Of a stretch of DNA of 42,909 nt, positions 8,138-16,690 are shown piece by piece. The translations under genes and the position numbers were made by a program. Origin of the DNA: Pseudomonadota bacterium. GTDB lineage: Bacteria > Desulfobacterota > Desulfarculia > Desulfarculales > Desulfarculaceae. The DNA lies in the NCBI GenBank assembly GCA_018819925.1, contig JAHJPG010000038.1, forward strand, positions 1 to 42,909, given 5' to 3'. Positions within the stretch are counted from its first letter, which is position 1, and each line of letters starts with the position of its first letter. The notes beneath the pieces were generated by a model. It did not search any database. It was given only the letters and a program-made list of their open reading frames with translations, and was not told the origin of the DNA.

Positions 8138-9166
8138 ATGAGGTTGAAAAGGACCCTGACCATAAGCGCCCTGACGCTCATGTTGCTTTTGACCTGGGCC
8201 TGGGGGGCCATGGCGGCCACCCACAAGCTGACTCTGGCCTATTTGCCGGTCAAGGGCACTTTGTATGTGGAAATGACCGAAATCTTTGCCCAGAGGATCA
8301 AGGAGGCCACCGGCGGCCAAGTTGAGATCATTATCAACGACTCCCTGGTCAAGGGCACCCAGTTGGCCCAGTCGGTGCGCGACGACCGGGTGCAACTGGC
8401 CACCATCTTGACAGGCTATTATTCGGCCACCAACCCCCAATTCGGCCTGGCCCAGCTCCCCGGCCTGGTAAACGACCTCAAAGAGTTCAAGGCGGTCTTC
8501 TATGGTTTTTGGCGTGAGGACATGAACCGCATCTTAAACGACAGATATAAGAGCAAGGTGCTCATGTGGGGCCTGTTCGCTCCCCAGAACCTCATCTCCA
8601 CCAAGCCCATAAACACGGTGGCGGACTTCAAGGGCAAGAAGATCAGGGTCCACAACATTGAAACCGCCACCCTGCTGGCCACCATAGGGGCCAAGCCCAC
8701 TCCCATGCCCGCCTCCGAGGTTCTGCCCGCCCTGCAGCGCGGCATCATCGAAGGCGTGTTCACCTCCTCGGCCTGGGCCTACGGCCAAGCCTTCTACACC
8801 GTGGCCAAGTACGTGACCCTGTGGCCCCTGTCCACCATCCTGCCTTTCCCGATAGTCATCAACAACGAGGAATGGAACAAGCTGCCCAAGGACTTGCAGG
8901 ACAAGATGGCGGCCGTGGGCAAAAAGCTGGAGCAGATGGCCTTTGACGACTACCTGAGCAAGATGGAGACCCTCCCCAAGAAGTGGGCCACCAAGGGCGC
9001 CAAGTATTCCATCGCCCCCCAGGACCAAGTCAAGCTGCTGACTCAGCCCAAAAACATTGCTGCGGTTTACAAGGGCTTTTTTGACCGCGCCCAAAAAGCC
9101 GGCTTTGACGGCAAGGCCTACGTGAAGCAGGCCGAAAAGATACTGGGCAAGGATCTGAAATACTAA
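8138..9166 (+). CDS. dctP: TRAP transporter solute-binding protein (DctP family)
   Basis: This 342-residue periplasmic binding protein captures a carboxylate for the TRAP permease encoded next. A Sec signal peptide is evident: basic MRLKR, a hydrophobic core, and cleavage after AMA near residue 26. The mature start HKLTLAYLPVKG and the later DFKGKKIRVHN, then ALQRGIIEGVFTS, are typical of DctP proteins. The conserved Arg that salt-bridges the ligand carboxylate is probably the R in KKIRVHN. The start is the ATG with AAAGGAGG at 8123-8130, seven bases upstream, not the earlier in-frame codon at 8051. The ligand is probably the organic acid handled by the flanking CoA-transferases. Confidence 0.9.
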   Translation: MRLKRTLTISALTLMLLLTWAWGAMAATHKLTLAYLPVKGTLYVEMTEIFAQRIKEATGGQVEIIINDSLVKGTQLAQSVRDDRVQLATILTGYYSATNPQFGLAQLPGLVNDLKEFKAVFYGFWREDMNRILNDRYKSKVLMWGLFAPQNLISTKPINTVADFKGKKIRVHNIETATLLATIGAKPTPMPASEVLPALQRGIIEGVFTSSAWAYGQAFYTVAKYVTLWPLSTILPFPIVINNEEWNKLPKDLQDKMAAVGKKLEQMAFDDYLSKMETLPKKWATKGAKYSIAPQDQVKLLTQPKNIAAVYKGFFDRAQKAGFDGKAYVKQAEKILGKDLKY

Positions 9167-9192
9167 ACCGGCAAACCAAGCCACCCTGCCTT

Positions 9193-9228
9193 GGGCCGCC
9201 CGCCCAGCTTCGGCGCGGCGGGCGGCCC
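9193..9228 (+). other. GC-rich hairpin between dctP and dctQM
   Basis: GGGCCGCCCGCC (9193-9204) pairs perfectly with GGCGGGCGGCCC (9217-9228) around a 12-nt loop. No T run follows, so it is probably an mRNA-stabilising or partially terminating element that raises binding protein over permease, as seen after malE in enterobacteria. It is a hairpin by inspection; its role is inferred. Confidence 0.65.
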
Positions 9229-9256
9229 CGGCCCTCTCACGGAGATAAGTAACGGC

Positions 9257-11332
9257 ATGACCACGAACGCCACTCAAGCCGCATCGCCGACCGCTTCGTC
9301 CATTCCCATCGCGAGCAGCCGCCTTACCCGGGCCCTGGACAGGGTGTCGGGCGTGGTGGGGGCCTTCTGCGGTCTGGCCACCCTGGGTATGGTTTTGATA
9401 ATCAGCTATGAGGTGGTTTGCCGCTACTTGTTCAACAGCCCCACCACCTGGGTGACCGAATACTCCCTTTACATCTTCGTGGGCACCAGCTTTTTGGCCA
9501 CGGCCTACGCCCACCTGGAGGACAGCCACATCCGGGTGGAAATAGTGCTCAACAACCTATCCGAGCCCATGCGCCACAAGTTCTGGCAGGCTTCGGCCTG
9601 GGTGGGCCTCATGTTCGTGGTGGTGGCCGCTTGGCAGATGATCTTGTTCGTGGGCTCGGAATACGAGGGCGGGGCGCGGGCCTGGGGCTTGATGGCCACC
9701 CCCTTGTGGATTCCCGAGACCCCGGTGGCGGTGGGCCTGGCCCTGTTCGCCCTGGCGGTTCTCAGCGAGGCCCGCAAACTCAGCCCCGGAATCGACTCCC
9801 GCCGTGAGCTGACGGGCCTGATCATTATGGCGGCCATGGTGACCGCCCTGTTCATCATGGGCCTGAAGCCCCCCTCGGTGGCCGGCACCTCCCTGGATTG
9901 GGGCACCGTGTCGGTGACGGTGGCGATTTTGGCCGTGGCCTGGCTGTGGAATGGGTTCTCCATAGCAGCCGGGGTGGCGGCCATGGCCCTGGGAGGCGGC
10001 CTGCTTTTCGCCTGGGCCGCCGATTTCTCCCCTCTGGCCCAGGGCGCGGTGATGGCCTTTTACCTCTTGGCGCTCATGGCGGCGGGGGTGCGCATCGCGT
10101 TCTCCCTGGGCATGGTGGGCGCCTTGGGAGTCTTGTTTTTGCTGCCAACCCCCCAGCTTCAAGTAATCGCCGAGCGGGCCTGGACCAACGTGAACTCCTT
10201 TGCCTTCACCGCGATTCCCATGTTCATTCTCATGGGGGCCTTTTTGCTGCGTAGCGGGGTGACCAGCGACCTGTTCGGGGTAATGCTCAAATGGCTGGGC
10301 CGCTTCCCCGGAGGCATCGCCCATGCCACGGTGGGGGCCTGCGGCATTTTCGCGGCGGTGTCGGGCTCCAGCCTGGCCACCGCCGCCACCATGGGCATGA
10401 CCGCCTGTCCCGAGATGACCCAGCGGGGCTACAGCCCCCGCCTCACCTATGGGGTGGTGGCCGCCGGCGGCACCCTGGGCATCCTCATCCCCCCCAGCAT
10501 CGCCATGATCATCTACGGCTCCCTGGTGGGCGAGCCCATCAGCGCCCTGTTCATCGCGGGCATACTGCCCGGCGTGTTTCTGATGATTTCATTCATGTTG
10601 GTGGTCTTTGGCTGGTCTTTCATCTGGCCCTCTGCGGCTCCCCGCGGCGCTCACTACACCTGGGGCCAGAAGTTCCGCTCCCTCACCGGGGTGCTGCCGT
10701 TCGTTTTGCTCATCGTGGGGGTGTTGGGCTCGTTGTACCTGGGCGTGGCCACGCCCACCGAGGCGGGGGCCCTGGGGGCGCTCATCGCCGCCGGGTTGTG
10801 CTTCATCAAAAAGAAGATGACTTGGAAAGTGTTGATGGACTCGGTGATGGAGACGGCCAAGGTCACATCCTTTCTGATCTTCATCGTGGCCGCCGCCTCG
10901 GTGATGGGCTACGCCTTTGACTACATCCGCCTGCCCAAGGTGCTGGTGGAGGTGATTCAAGGCACTGACCTGACCCCCGGCCTGGTCATCACCGCCTTGG
11001 TCGTCATCTACATGATCCTGGGCATGTTCATCGACCCGGTGTCCATGATGCTCATGACCTTGTCGGTGTCCTTTCCCATCGTCACCGCCCTGGGTTTTCA
11101 TCCCATCTGGTTCGGGGTGGTGCTGGTGATGATGATCGAGATCGGCCTGATCACCCCGCCGGTGGGAGTGATTCTTTTCATCTTGAAAGGAATGAGCGGA
11201 GACATCCCCCTCAAGGAAATCGTCTACGGGGTGTTGCCCTTCGTGGGGGTGTTCTTGGCCAACATCGTCCTGTTCTATTTTTTCCCCAGCTTGGTCATGT
11301 GGCTGCCCAGCCAGATGGCCGGGGCGCAATAG
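9257..11332 (+). CDS. dctQM: TRAP transporter fused permease (DctQM)
   Basis: This 691-residue membrane protein fuses the small and large TRAP subunits. The N-terminal four-helix DctQ part (about 25-185) contains VVCRYLFNSPTTWVTEYS, a DctQ hallmark. Two or more linker helices follow, then the DctM part (about 285-685) with AFTAIPMFILMG, GVVAAGGTLGILIPPS and IDPVSMMLMTLS, the conserved large-subunit motifs. It drives sodium-coupled uptake of the ligand delivered by DctP. I chose the ATG at 9257 with GGAG at 9241 over the in-frame codon at 9191, which falls in the preceding hairpin region. It forms a transport unit with the gene upstream. Confidence 0.92.
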   Translation: MTTNATQAASPTASSIPIASSRLTRALDRVSGVVGAFCGLATLGMVLIISYEVVCRYLFNSPTTWVTEYSLYIFVGTSFLATAYAHLEDSHIRVEIVLNNLSEPMRHKFWQASAWVGLMFVVVAAWQMILFVGSEYEGGARAWGLMATPLWIPETPVAVGLALFALAVLSEARKLSPGIDSRRELTGLIIMAAMVTALFIMGLKPPSVAGTSLDWGTVSVTVAILAVAWLWNGFSIAAGVAAMALGGGLLFAWAADFSPLAQGAVMAFYLLALMAAGVRIAFSLGMVGALGVLFLLPTPQLQVIAERAWTNVNSFAFTAIPMFILMGAFLLRSGVTSDLFGVMLKWLGRFPGGIAHATVGACGIFAAVSGSSLATAATMGMTACPEMTQRGYSPRLTYGVVAAGGTLGILIPPSIAMIIYGSLVGEPISALFIAGILPGVFLMISFMLVVFGWSFIWPSAAPRGAHYTWGQKFRSLTGVLPFVLLIVGVLGSLYLGVATPTEAGALGALIAAGLCFIKKKMTWKVLMDSVMETAKVTSFLIFIVAAASVMGYAFDYIRLPKVLVEVIQGTDLTPGLVITALVVIYMILGMFIDPVSMMLMTLSVSFPIVTALGFHPIWFGVVLVMMIEIGLITPPVGVILFILKGMSGDIPLKEIVYGVLPFVGVFLANIVLFYFFPSLVMWLPSQMAGAQ

Positions 11333-11364
11333 GCCCCGGCGGCCCAATATAAGGAGCAACAGCA

Positions 11365-12168
11365 ATGCCTGAAGCAAACGTCGGCGATATCACCTTGTAT
11401 TACGAAATTCACGGCCAGGGCCGCCCTCTGGTGATGATCCGGGGACTGGGCAGCAACGCCGACCACTGGTACGGCCAGGTCCCCGCCCTGTCCGAGCGCT
11501 ACCAAGTAGTCGTATTCGACAACCGGGGCGTGGCCCGCTCCAGCGATCCCGGCGGACCCTTGAGCGTGCGCCAAATGGCCGGCGACACCCTGGGCCTGCT
11601 GGACGCCCTGGGCCTGGAGAGCCCCCTGGTATTCGGCCTGTCCATGGGGGGCATGATCGCCCAGGAGTTGGCCATCAACCACTCCCAGCGGCTCTCGGGC
11701 CTGGTTCTGGCCTGCACCCATCCCGGCGGGCCCCATCAGGTGCGGCCCACCGCCGAGGTGGAGGCCCTGTTCAAGGATATGGTTTACCTGGCCACCCCCG
11801 AGGCCAAGCGGGCCGCGGCCCCCACCCTGTTCGACCCCAAGACCCTGGAGCAACGCCCCCAGGTGGCGGCGGAATACGCCGAGGTGAGCCTGCGCCATCC
11901 CGCCGGGGCCGACATCCTCACCAGACAGTGGAACGCGGTGCTGGGCCACGACACCTATGACCGCCTGCCCCAGATACAGGCTCCCACTTTGGTGCTCACC
12001 GGCGACGCCGACGTGCTCATCCCCCCGGGCAACTCCGAGATCTTGGCCCAGCGCATTCCCGGCGCCAAGTTGGCGGTGATCCCCGGCGGGGGCCACCAAA
12101 TCCTCGTGGAGCAGCCCGCGCCCTGTAACCAGGCGGTTCTGGCTTTCCTGGGAGACCTGGATGACTGA
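11365..12168 (+). CDS. Alpha/beta hydrolase (3-oxoadipate enol-lactonase-like)
   Basis: This 267-residue protein has the alpha/beta hydrolase fold. The nucleophile elbow is GLSMGG with Ser93. The acid is probably the Asp in LTGDADVLIP and the base the His in GGGHQILVEQ. The N-terminal YYEIHGQGRPLVMIRGLG carries the oxyanion-hole region and FDNRGVARSS is typical of the PcaD/esterase subgroup. AAGGAG at 11351-11356 supports the ATG. It sits between the TRAP permease and a CoA-transferase, so it may hydrolyse an ester, lactone or ring-cleavage intermediate of the pathway; the exact substrate is unknown. Confidence 0.85.
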   Translation: MPEANVGDITLYYEIHGQGRPLVMIRGLGSNADHWYGQVPALSERYQVVVFDNRGVARSSDPGGPLSVRQMAGDTLGLLDALGLESPLVFGLSMGGMIAQELAINHSQRLSGLVLACTHPGGPHQVRPTAEVEALFKDMVYLATPEAKRAAAPTLFDPKTLEQRPQVAAEYAEVSLRHPAGADILTRQWNAVLGHDTYDRLPQIQAPTLVLTGDADVLIPPGNSEILAQRIPGAKLAVIPGGGHQILVEQPAPCNQAVLAFLGDLDD

Positions 12169-12223
12169 CCTGGGTCGGCCCGCCCCCCTAAACGCAACTC
12201 CGGCACGGGCGCGGTAACGGGTC

Positions 12224-13846
12224 ATGGGTCTAAACGCCGCCCCCCAGGCAATCCCGGGTGCCCTGGTCCCCTTCCTCAGGGGAGACCGCCGCCCATGCAA
12301 GGTGGTTCCCTTGGAACAGGCCTTGGCCGCCATTGGCGACGGGGTGACTCTGGCCACCGGCGGTTTTGTGGGCACCGGCTTCCCCGAGGGCCTGGCCGTG
12401 GGACTTGAGCGCTTGTTTCTGGAAACAGGCCGCCCCCGCGGCCTGACCCTGGTCTACGCCGCCGGCCAGGGCGATTCCGGCGACAAGGGGGTGAACCATT
12501 TTGGCCACCAAGGCATGGTTGAGCGGGTCATCGGGGGCCATTGGGCCCTGGCCCCCAAGCTGCAAAAGCTGGTCTTCGCCAACCTGATCCGGGCCTACAA
12601 TCTGCCGCAAGGGGTCATCTCCCACCTGTTCAGGGACATCGCGGCCCACAAGCCGCGCACCATCTCCAGCGTGGGGCTGGGCACCTTCGTGGACCCGCGT
12701 CAAGGCGGAGGCAAGGTCAACTCCATAACCACCGAAGACATGGTGGAGTTGGTCAATTTTGACGGACGCGAATACCTGGCCTATCGCACCTTTCCCATCA
12801 ACGTGGCCCTGCTCCGGGGCACCACCGCCGACACCGCCGGCAACATCACCGTGGAGAAGGAAGCCCTCACCCTGGAGTCCCAGGCCATAGCCATGGCCGC
12901 AAAAAACTCCGGCGGCCTGGTGATCGTGCAGGTTGAGCGCCTGGCCCAGGCGGGCACCTTGCACCCCAAGCACGTCAAAATTCCGGGCATACTGGTGGAC
13001 TACGTGGTCTTGGCCCAGCCGGAGCACCACTGGCAGACTTTTGGCGAGGTCTACAACCCCGCCCTGAGCGGCGAGCTGCGAATGCCCATGCAGCGGATGC
13101 CGGCCATGGCCATGAGCCCCCGCAAGATCATCGCCCGCCGGGCCGCCCTGGAGTTGGAGCCGGGGGCCATCGTCAACCTGGGCATCGGCATGCCCGAAGG
13201 CGTGGCTTCCGTGGCTTACGAAGAAGGCATCCTGGACGCATTGACTTTAACCGCCGAACCCGGTGTCATTGGGGGGCTTCCCCTGGGCGGCCTCAACTTC
13301 GGAGCGGCGATCAACACCGAAGCGATCATCGACCAGCCCAGCCAGTTCGATTTCTATGACGGGGGCGGGCTGGACCTGGCTTTTTTGGGCATGGCCCAGG
13401 TGGATGCTCAGGGCAATGTGAACGTGAGCAAGTTCGGCTCCCACCTGGCTGGAGCCGGAGGTTTCATCAACATCAGCCAGAACGCGAAAAAGGTCGTCTT
13501 CATGGGCACCTTCACCACCGGCGGTTCAGCCGTTCAGGCTGACGGAGGCAGGCTGATTATTGAGAGGGAGGGCGCCCACCCCAAGTTTGTGCGAGAAGTG
13601 GAGCACGTAACCTTTAGCGGCGCCCATGCCGCCGCCAGCGGACGCGAAGTAATTTTCATTACCGAACGTTGCGTATTCCGCCTGGTCCCTGGCGGGCTGG
13701 TTTTGACCGAAATAGCACCTGGCATCGATCTGGATCGGGATATCTTGGGGCATATGGCGTTTACCCCGGGCATCGATAAGTGCCTCAAACCCATGGACAG
13801 CAGGGTTTTTTCCCCGGAGAAAATGGGGATTATCCAAGCCCGTTAG
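12224..13846 (+). CDS. Class I acyl-CoA:carboxylate CoA-transferase (propionate CoA-transferase-like)
   Basis: This 540-residue protein is a fused alpha-beta family I CoA-transferase (Pct/YdiF type). The alpha half has [17 protein letters not shown] (41-57). The beta half begins with [13 protein letters not shown] and [13 protein letters not shown] (316-328). The catalytic Glu is E345 in TAEPGVIGG, matching the EXGXXGG signature. The length is normal. It is the last gene of the sigma-54 cluster and offers a second CoA-transfer chemistry, perhaps recovering CoA from a product acyl-CoA or activating acetate or propionate. The ATG at 12224 lies 55 nt after the hydrolase gene, with GGTAACGGG as a weak ribosome site. 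Confidence 0.9.
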   Translation: MGLNAAPQAIPGALVPFLRGDRRPCKVVPLEQALAAIGDGVTLATGGFVGTGFPEGLAVGLERLFLETGRPRGLTLVYAAGQGDSGDKGVNHFGHQGMVERVIGGHWALAPKLQKLVFANLIRAYNLPQGVISHLFRDIAAHKPRTISSVGLGTFVDPRQGGGKVNSITTEDMVELVNFDGREYLAYRTFPINVALLRGTTADTAGNITVEKEALTLESQAIAMAAKNSGGLVIVQVERLAQAGTLHPKHVKIPGILVDYVVLAQPEHHWQTFGEVYNPALSGELRMPMQRMPAMAMSPRKIIARRAALELEPGAIVNLGIGMPEGVASVAYEEGILDALTLTAEPGVIGGLPLGGLNFGAAINTEAIIDQPSQFDFYDGGGLDLAFLGMAQVDAQGNVNVSKFGSHLAGAGGFINISQNAKKVVFMGTFTTGGSAVQADGGRLIIEREGAHPKFVREVEHVTFSGAHAAASGREVIFITERCVFRLVPGGLVLTEIAPGIDLDRDILGHMAFTPGIDKCLKPMDSRVFSPEKMGIIQAR

Positions 13847-14593
13847 CGCACCAGGGCAAATCCCGTTAAATACAGCCGCAGCCGCCATGGGTATTTATTC
13901 CATCTATGCGGCAATCCTGTAGAAAAGCGGCTCACGGCACCGCGCGATACACCGATATAATGCCTAATATCATGTGTAGGGCGGGGGTTTGGTGGTGCCG
14001 GTGAGGGGATAGCGATCCCTCTTGATTTTTCAGCGATAACTCGCGCTGACAGATACATCCTGAAGCATTGGGATGCCGCCCAACCAAAAAACGAAGCGCA
14101 CCGGCAGCACCGCAAGGCTTGAAATTTTGGGCCAACCGGCGGGTATTCGAGTTTATTCAACCTATCGAATAGAAAATAAAGGCTCATCCGTTTTTTGCGT
14201 ACCTGGTCGGGTAGTGTAATGACGCCGTGTGGTTACAATAAGTTATCCCTTGAGGCCGCAGCCAAGGAGGAACGCCGCAGGCATAGTGTCCTTGACGGCT
14301 GCCATAGACCAAACACAATGTGACAAGAGGTTTGGAAGGAAAAGCCCCTGGCGGCATCGCCAGCAGCGCCAGGATAGCGACCTGTAATCGGCCCGAAGTG
14401 CCACCTAACCTATTTTACTTTTTCTTTCAAACCCTTAAATACCATCGTCAAACTCAGGCACGCTTAACCCGGATGAACCAAAATAAATTCGCCATTACCT
14501 ACGTTGCGGGGCGGGTCGCACCAAGCGCTGCTTGGTTTCTGAGCATCTTGGCCCCACTTTTTCCCGGCGTAGGGAGATCCGGCGGTACGTGGC
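13847..14593. other. Gene-poor interval, probable decayed element
   Basis: About 750 bases hold no open frame that looks like a conserved protein. The base composition is visibly less GC-rich than the flanking genes, with AT stretches near 14150 and 14405. Together with the recombinase tail just downstream and the adjacent tRNA, it is best read as the remains of an integrated element. I see no insertion-sequence ends or CRISPR repeats in it. Confidence 0.4.
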
Positions 14594-14677
14594 TTCTCGC
14601 CGGGGCACGAGACGCTACGCCAGACCGAGGAGTATCTGGCCACTTTGGGGGTGGAATCAGCCGACCTCGATTTATAA
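14594..14677 (+). pseudogene. Tyrosine recombinase/integrase C-terminal remnant
   Basis: The frame ending at the TAA at 14675-14677 reads PGHETLRQTEEYLATLGVE followed by SADLDL. It fits the end of phage-type integrases, GHxx[IL]xxTxxYL: the catalytic His is in GH and the nucleophilic Tyr lies nine residues later. A stop lies in the same frame about 30 nt upstream and no matching box I (Arg) region is seen, so only the tail survives. It ends 68 bp from the 3' end of tRNA-Ala, the classic position for a tRNA-targeting integrase. Confidence 0.5.
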
Positions 14678-14707
14678 TTTACACCATATTACACCAGAAA
14701 ATAACAA

Positions 14708-14737
14708 AACGGGTTAGGCGCCTTCGCCTAACCCGTT
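14708..14737 (-). terminator. Terminator hairpin downstream of tRNA-Ala
   Basis: AACGGGTTAGGCG pairs perfectly over 13 bp with CGCCTAACCCGTT around a 4-nt loop. On the minus strand a T-rich stretch (TTGTTATTTT) follows, suited to ending the tRNA transcript. A T run also follows on the plus strand, so it may work in both directions. Confidence 0.8.
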
Positions 14738-14745
14738 GTTTTTAT

Positions 14746-14821
14746 TGGTGGAGCTGAACGGGATCGAACCGTCGGCCTCATGACTGCCAGTCATGCGCTC
14801 TCCCAGCTGAGCTACAGCCCC
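14746..14821 (-). tRNA. tRNA-Ala (GGC anticodon)
   Basis: The 76-nt minus-strand sequence folds as a cloverleaf. The acceptor stem is GGGGCTG with CAGCTCC (one G-T pair). The D arm is GCTC/GAGC. The anticodon stem CATGA/TCATG encloses CTGGCAG, giving anticodon GGC. The T arm has the TTCGATC loop. The 3' CCA is encoded. It reads alanine GCC codons. A promoter and a terminator flank it. Confidence 0.95.
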
Positions 14822-14833
14822 CGAGTGCGGTAT

Positions 14834-14862
14834 TTTCTATCAGAAGCCCGAGGGGTTGTCAA
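14834..14862 (-). promoter_or_regulatory. Sigma-70-type promoter of tRNA-Ala
   Basis: On the minus strand a perfect TTGACA (-35, 14857-14862) is separated by exactly 17 bp from TAGAAA (-10, 14834-14839). The predicted start lies about 6-7 nt before the mature 5' end of the tRNA. Confidence 0.7.
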
Positions 14863-14966
14863 CGGCAGGCCGGACAAAGATGCGGATATTGGCCACAGTC
14901 TTGTTGACCCGGGAAGCTGGTGCATGATACCAAGGGGCAACATATCACGGTGTTGGAGGAAATTCT

Positions 14967-16634
14967 TTGTCTCCCCGATGGTTTACAGATGCCAAGGTCG
15001 GCGATTTGTGTTTGTGGGACCTTTTGGAGCGCAAAAAGCCGGGAGGGACCTTGGCTCAGGTGGCCCAAGCCATGGACTACCTGCACGTGCATCAGGGATT
15101 GCTGGATCCCTACAGCGCCCAGTATCCCCTTGTGGAGCCCCGGGAGCTTATACCCCCCTTCGACGCCCCCTTCATCGAATATCGCGATCTGCCTGCCTTT
15201 TCCATGGTGACCCTTGACCGCGAACTGAGCTACCAAGACGAAGGCTTCCAGTACGACCAGCTATTTGCCGAGGGTGACCCGCCGGACCGCTCCTTGGCCG
15301 CGGCCAACCGGGCCATCTTGCGCCAGCGCATGCCCCGCAACCTGCGGCCCGAGATGGAGAAGGTGCTGGGCCACGAAGGCCCCACGCCGGTGAGGCAATA
15401 TGTACAGCTGCTGCCCCTGCTGATGTCCATGGACCGGGGGCACGTCTTGGCCAGGGACCAGGAGGGCCAGATACACCTGGCCGGAGTCTTCGCCTCTTTT
15501 CCCTCGGACCTGGACGGCGAAATCAAGCGCTTCGGCCGGCGGGTGGGCAAATTCGCCCCGGGCGACAACCAGGCCTACGCCGTCAATCGTCAGTTCGTCT
15601 ACAACTTCCTCATGGAGCAAACCGGCTTCCCCATCTGCGGCGAGCGCCACACCTCGGCGGCCCTGTTCGCCCGCCGCCTGCTGCGCCACCGGCAGAGCTT
15701 CATCGTAAAAGTGCTGGGCCACAGCGACCGGGCCATAACCACCCTCACCAGCCTGGGCGCCCGGGGCCGTCTGCCCCGGGTGGAAAAGGCCGCCTTGGTG
15801 CAAACCACCGCCTGCAACAAGGCGGGCCGGAGTCAAATCGCCCAAGGAGGCTATTTCGTAGACCCCCAGCGGGAAGTGGTGCTCCTGCGGGTGCACTACA
15901 CCCAGCACGCCTATCACCCGGCCAACGTGCTGGAGGACCGTGCCCTGAGCGTGGCCTCCCAGGAGATTATCCACCCCCTCAGCGGCCAGGTGCTTAGGGG
16001 CCTGGACGTGCTGGGCCTCAGCCTGGACCGGGTGCTGGTGTTGCAGGACATCGTGCGGGGCGAGCACCAGGGCAGCATCGTCTACAACGGCTTGGAGCGC
16101 CTTACCAGCACCGCCGACCCCCAGATGCGCCTGAAGTTCCTGAGCGCCTGGCTGAACAAGCACCGCCACATTTTGGCTGACTACAGCGCCGAGCAGTTCG
16201 ACCGCTGCCTAAAGGTGATCTACTCCTCTTATTTGGACGACCCGGAGCGGCGGGCGGATATGAAGCGCTATCCGGAGCTTTACGAGGAGGCTCGCCAGAC
16301 GGTGCGCGACGTAAAGTGGGCCCACCGCCTGCGGCTGTTGGAAAAGCTGGTCAGAAACAGGGCCGACGCCTTTGGCCGCCAGTTCAAGCACGTGCAGATA
16401 CTCATTATCCTCACCCATGTGCTCAGTCAGGAGGCCGAGGATCTGGCCCAAAAGCACCCCCAACAGTTGGAAAAGCTCTTGACCATCTGCGCCGGGTATC
16501 TGAAAAACTCCTACCTGCGGCGGCGCTATTTTTCCCTGGAGCCCCAAACCACGGTGGAGCGGGAGGTGGTGGGCCACCACCGCCTGCTTACCAGCCTAGT
16601 GACGCGTTATCGCCAGCAGTTGGCCCGCCGTTGA
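14967..16634 (+). CDS. Conserved-looking protein of unknown function, 555 residues
   Basis: I do not recognise this family. The protein appears soluble, with no signal peptide or membrane segments. The N-terminal half is rich in Pro, Tyr and charged residues. A central stretch around 225-300 holds the peptide GHSDRAITTLTSLGARG and a Cys/His-containing segment. The C-terminal third (about 400-550) is strongly helical with many Arg and Leu residues. The start is a TTG supported by GGAGGA at 14955-14960, six bases upstream; no earlier ATG fits. Codon use matches the neighbouring housekeeping genes, and moaA follows after 56 bp. Regulation is not evident. Confidence 0.75.
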   Translation: MSPRWFTDAKVGDLCLWDLLERKKPGGTLAQVAQAMDYLHVHQGLLDPYSAQYPLVEPRELIPPFDAPFIEYRDLPAFSMVTLDRELSYQDEGFQYDQLFAEGDPPDRSLAAANRAILRQRMPRNLRPEMEKVLGHEGPTPVRQYVQLLPLLMSMDRGHVLARDQEGQIHLAGVFASFPSDLDGEIKRFGRRVGKFAPGDNQAYAVNRQFVYNFLMEQTGFPICGERHTSAALFARRLLRHRQSFIVKVLGHSDRAITTLTSLGARGRLPRVEKAALVQTTACNKAGRSQIAQGGYFVDPQREVVLLRVHYTQHAYHPANVLEDRALSVASQEIIHPLSGQVLRGLDVLGLSLDRVLVLQDIVRGEHQGSIVYNGLERLTSTADPQMRLKFLSAWLNKHRHILADYSAEQFDRCLKVIYSSYLDDPERRADMKRYPELYEEARQTVRDVKWAHRLRLLEKLVRNRADAFGRQFKHVQILIILTHVLSQEAEDLAQKHPQQLEKLLTICAGYLKNSYLRRRYFSLEPQTTVEREVVGHHRLLTSLVTRYRQQLARR

Positions 16635-16690
16635 CGGGGCGGGACACTGGGACTAAACTTCATTGCCATTTACATCTCCAGGAAAGAGGC

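Noticed and set aside
13843-14187. A 114-codon minus-strand frame in the gene-poor interval
   Set aside because: There is no ribosome site or recognisable domain, and it overlaps the CoA-transferase stop. It is more likely chance coding in decayed DNA.
14320-14757. A 145-codon plus-strand frame running into the tRNA gene
   Set aside because: It covers the terminator and the tRNA-Ala gene, has no family resemblance, and lies in a different frame from the recombinase tail.
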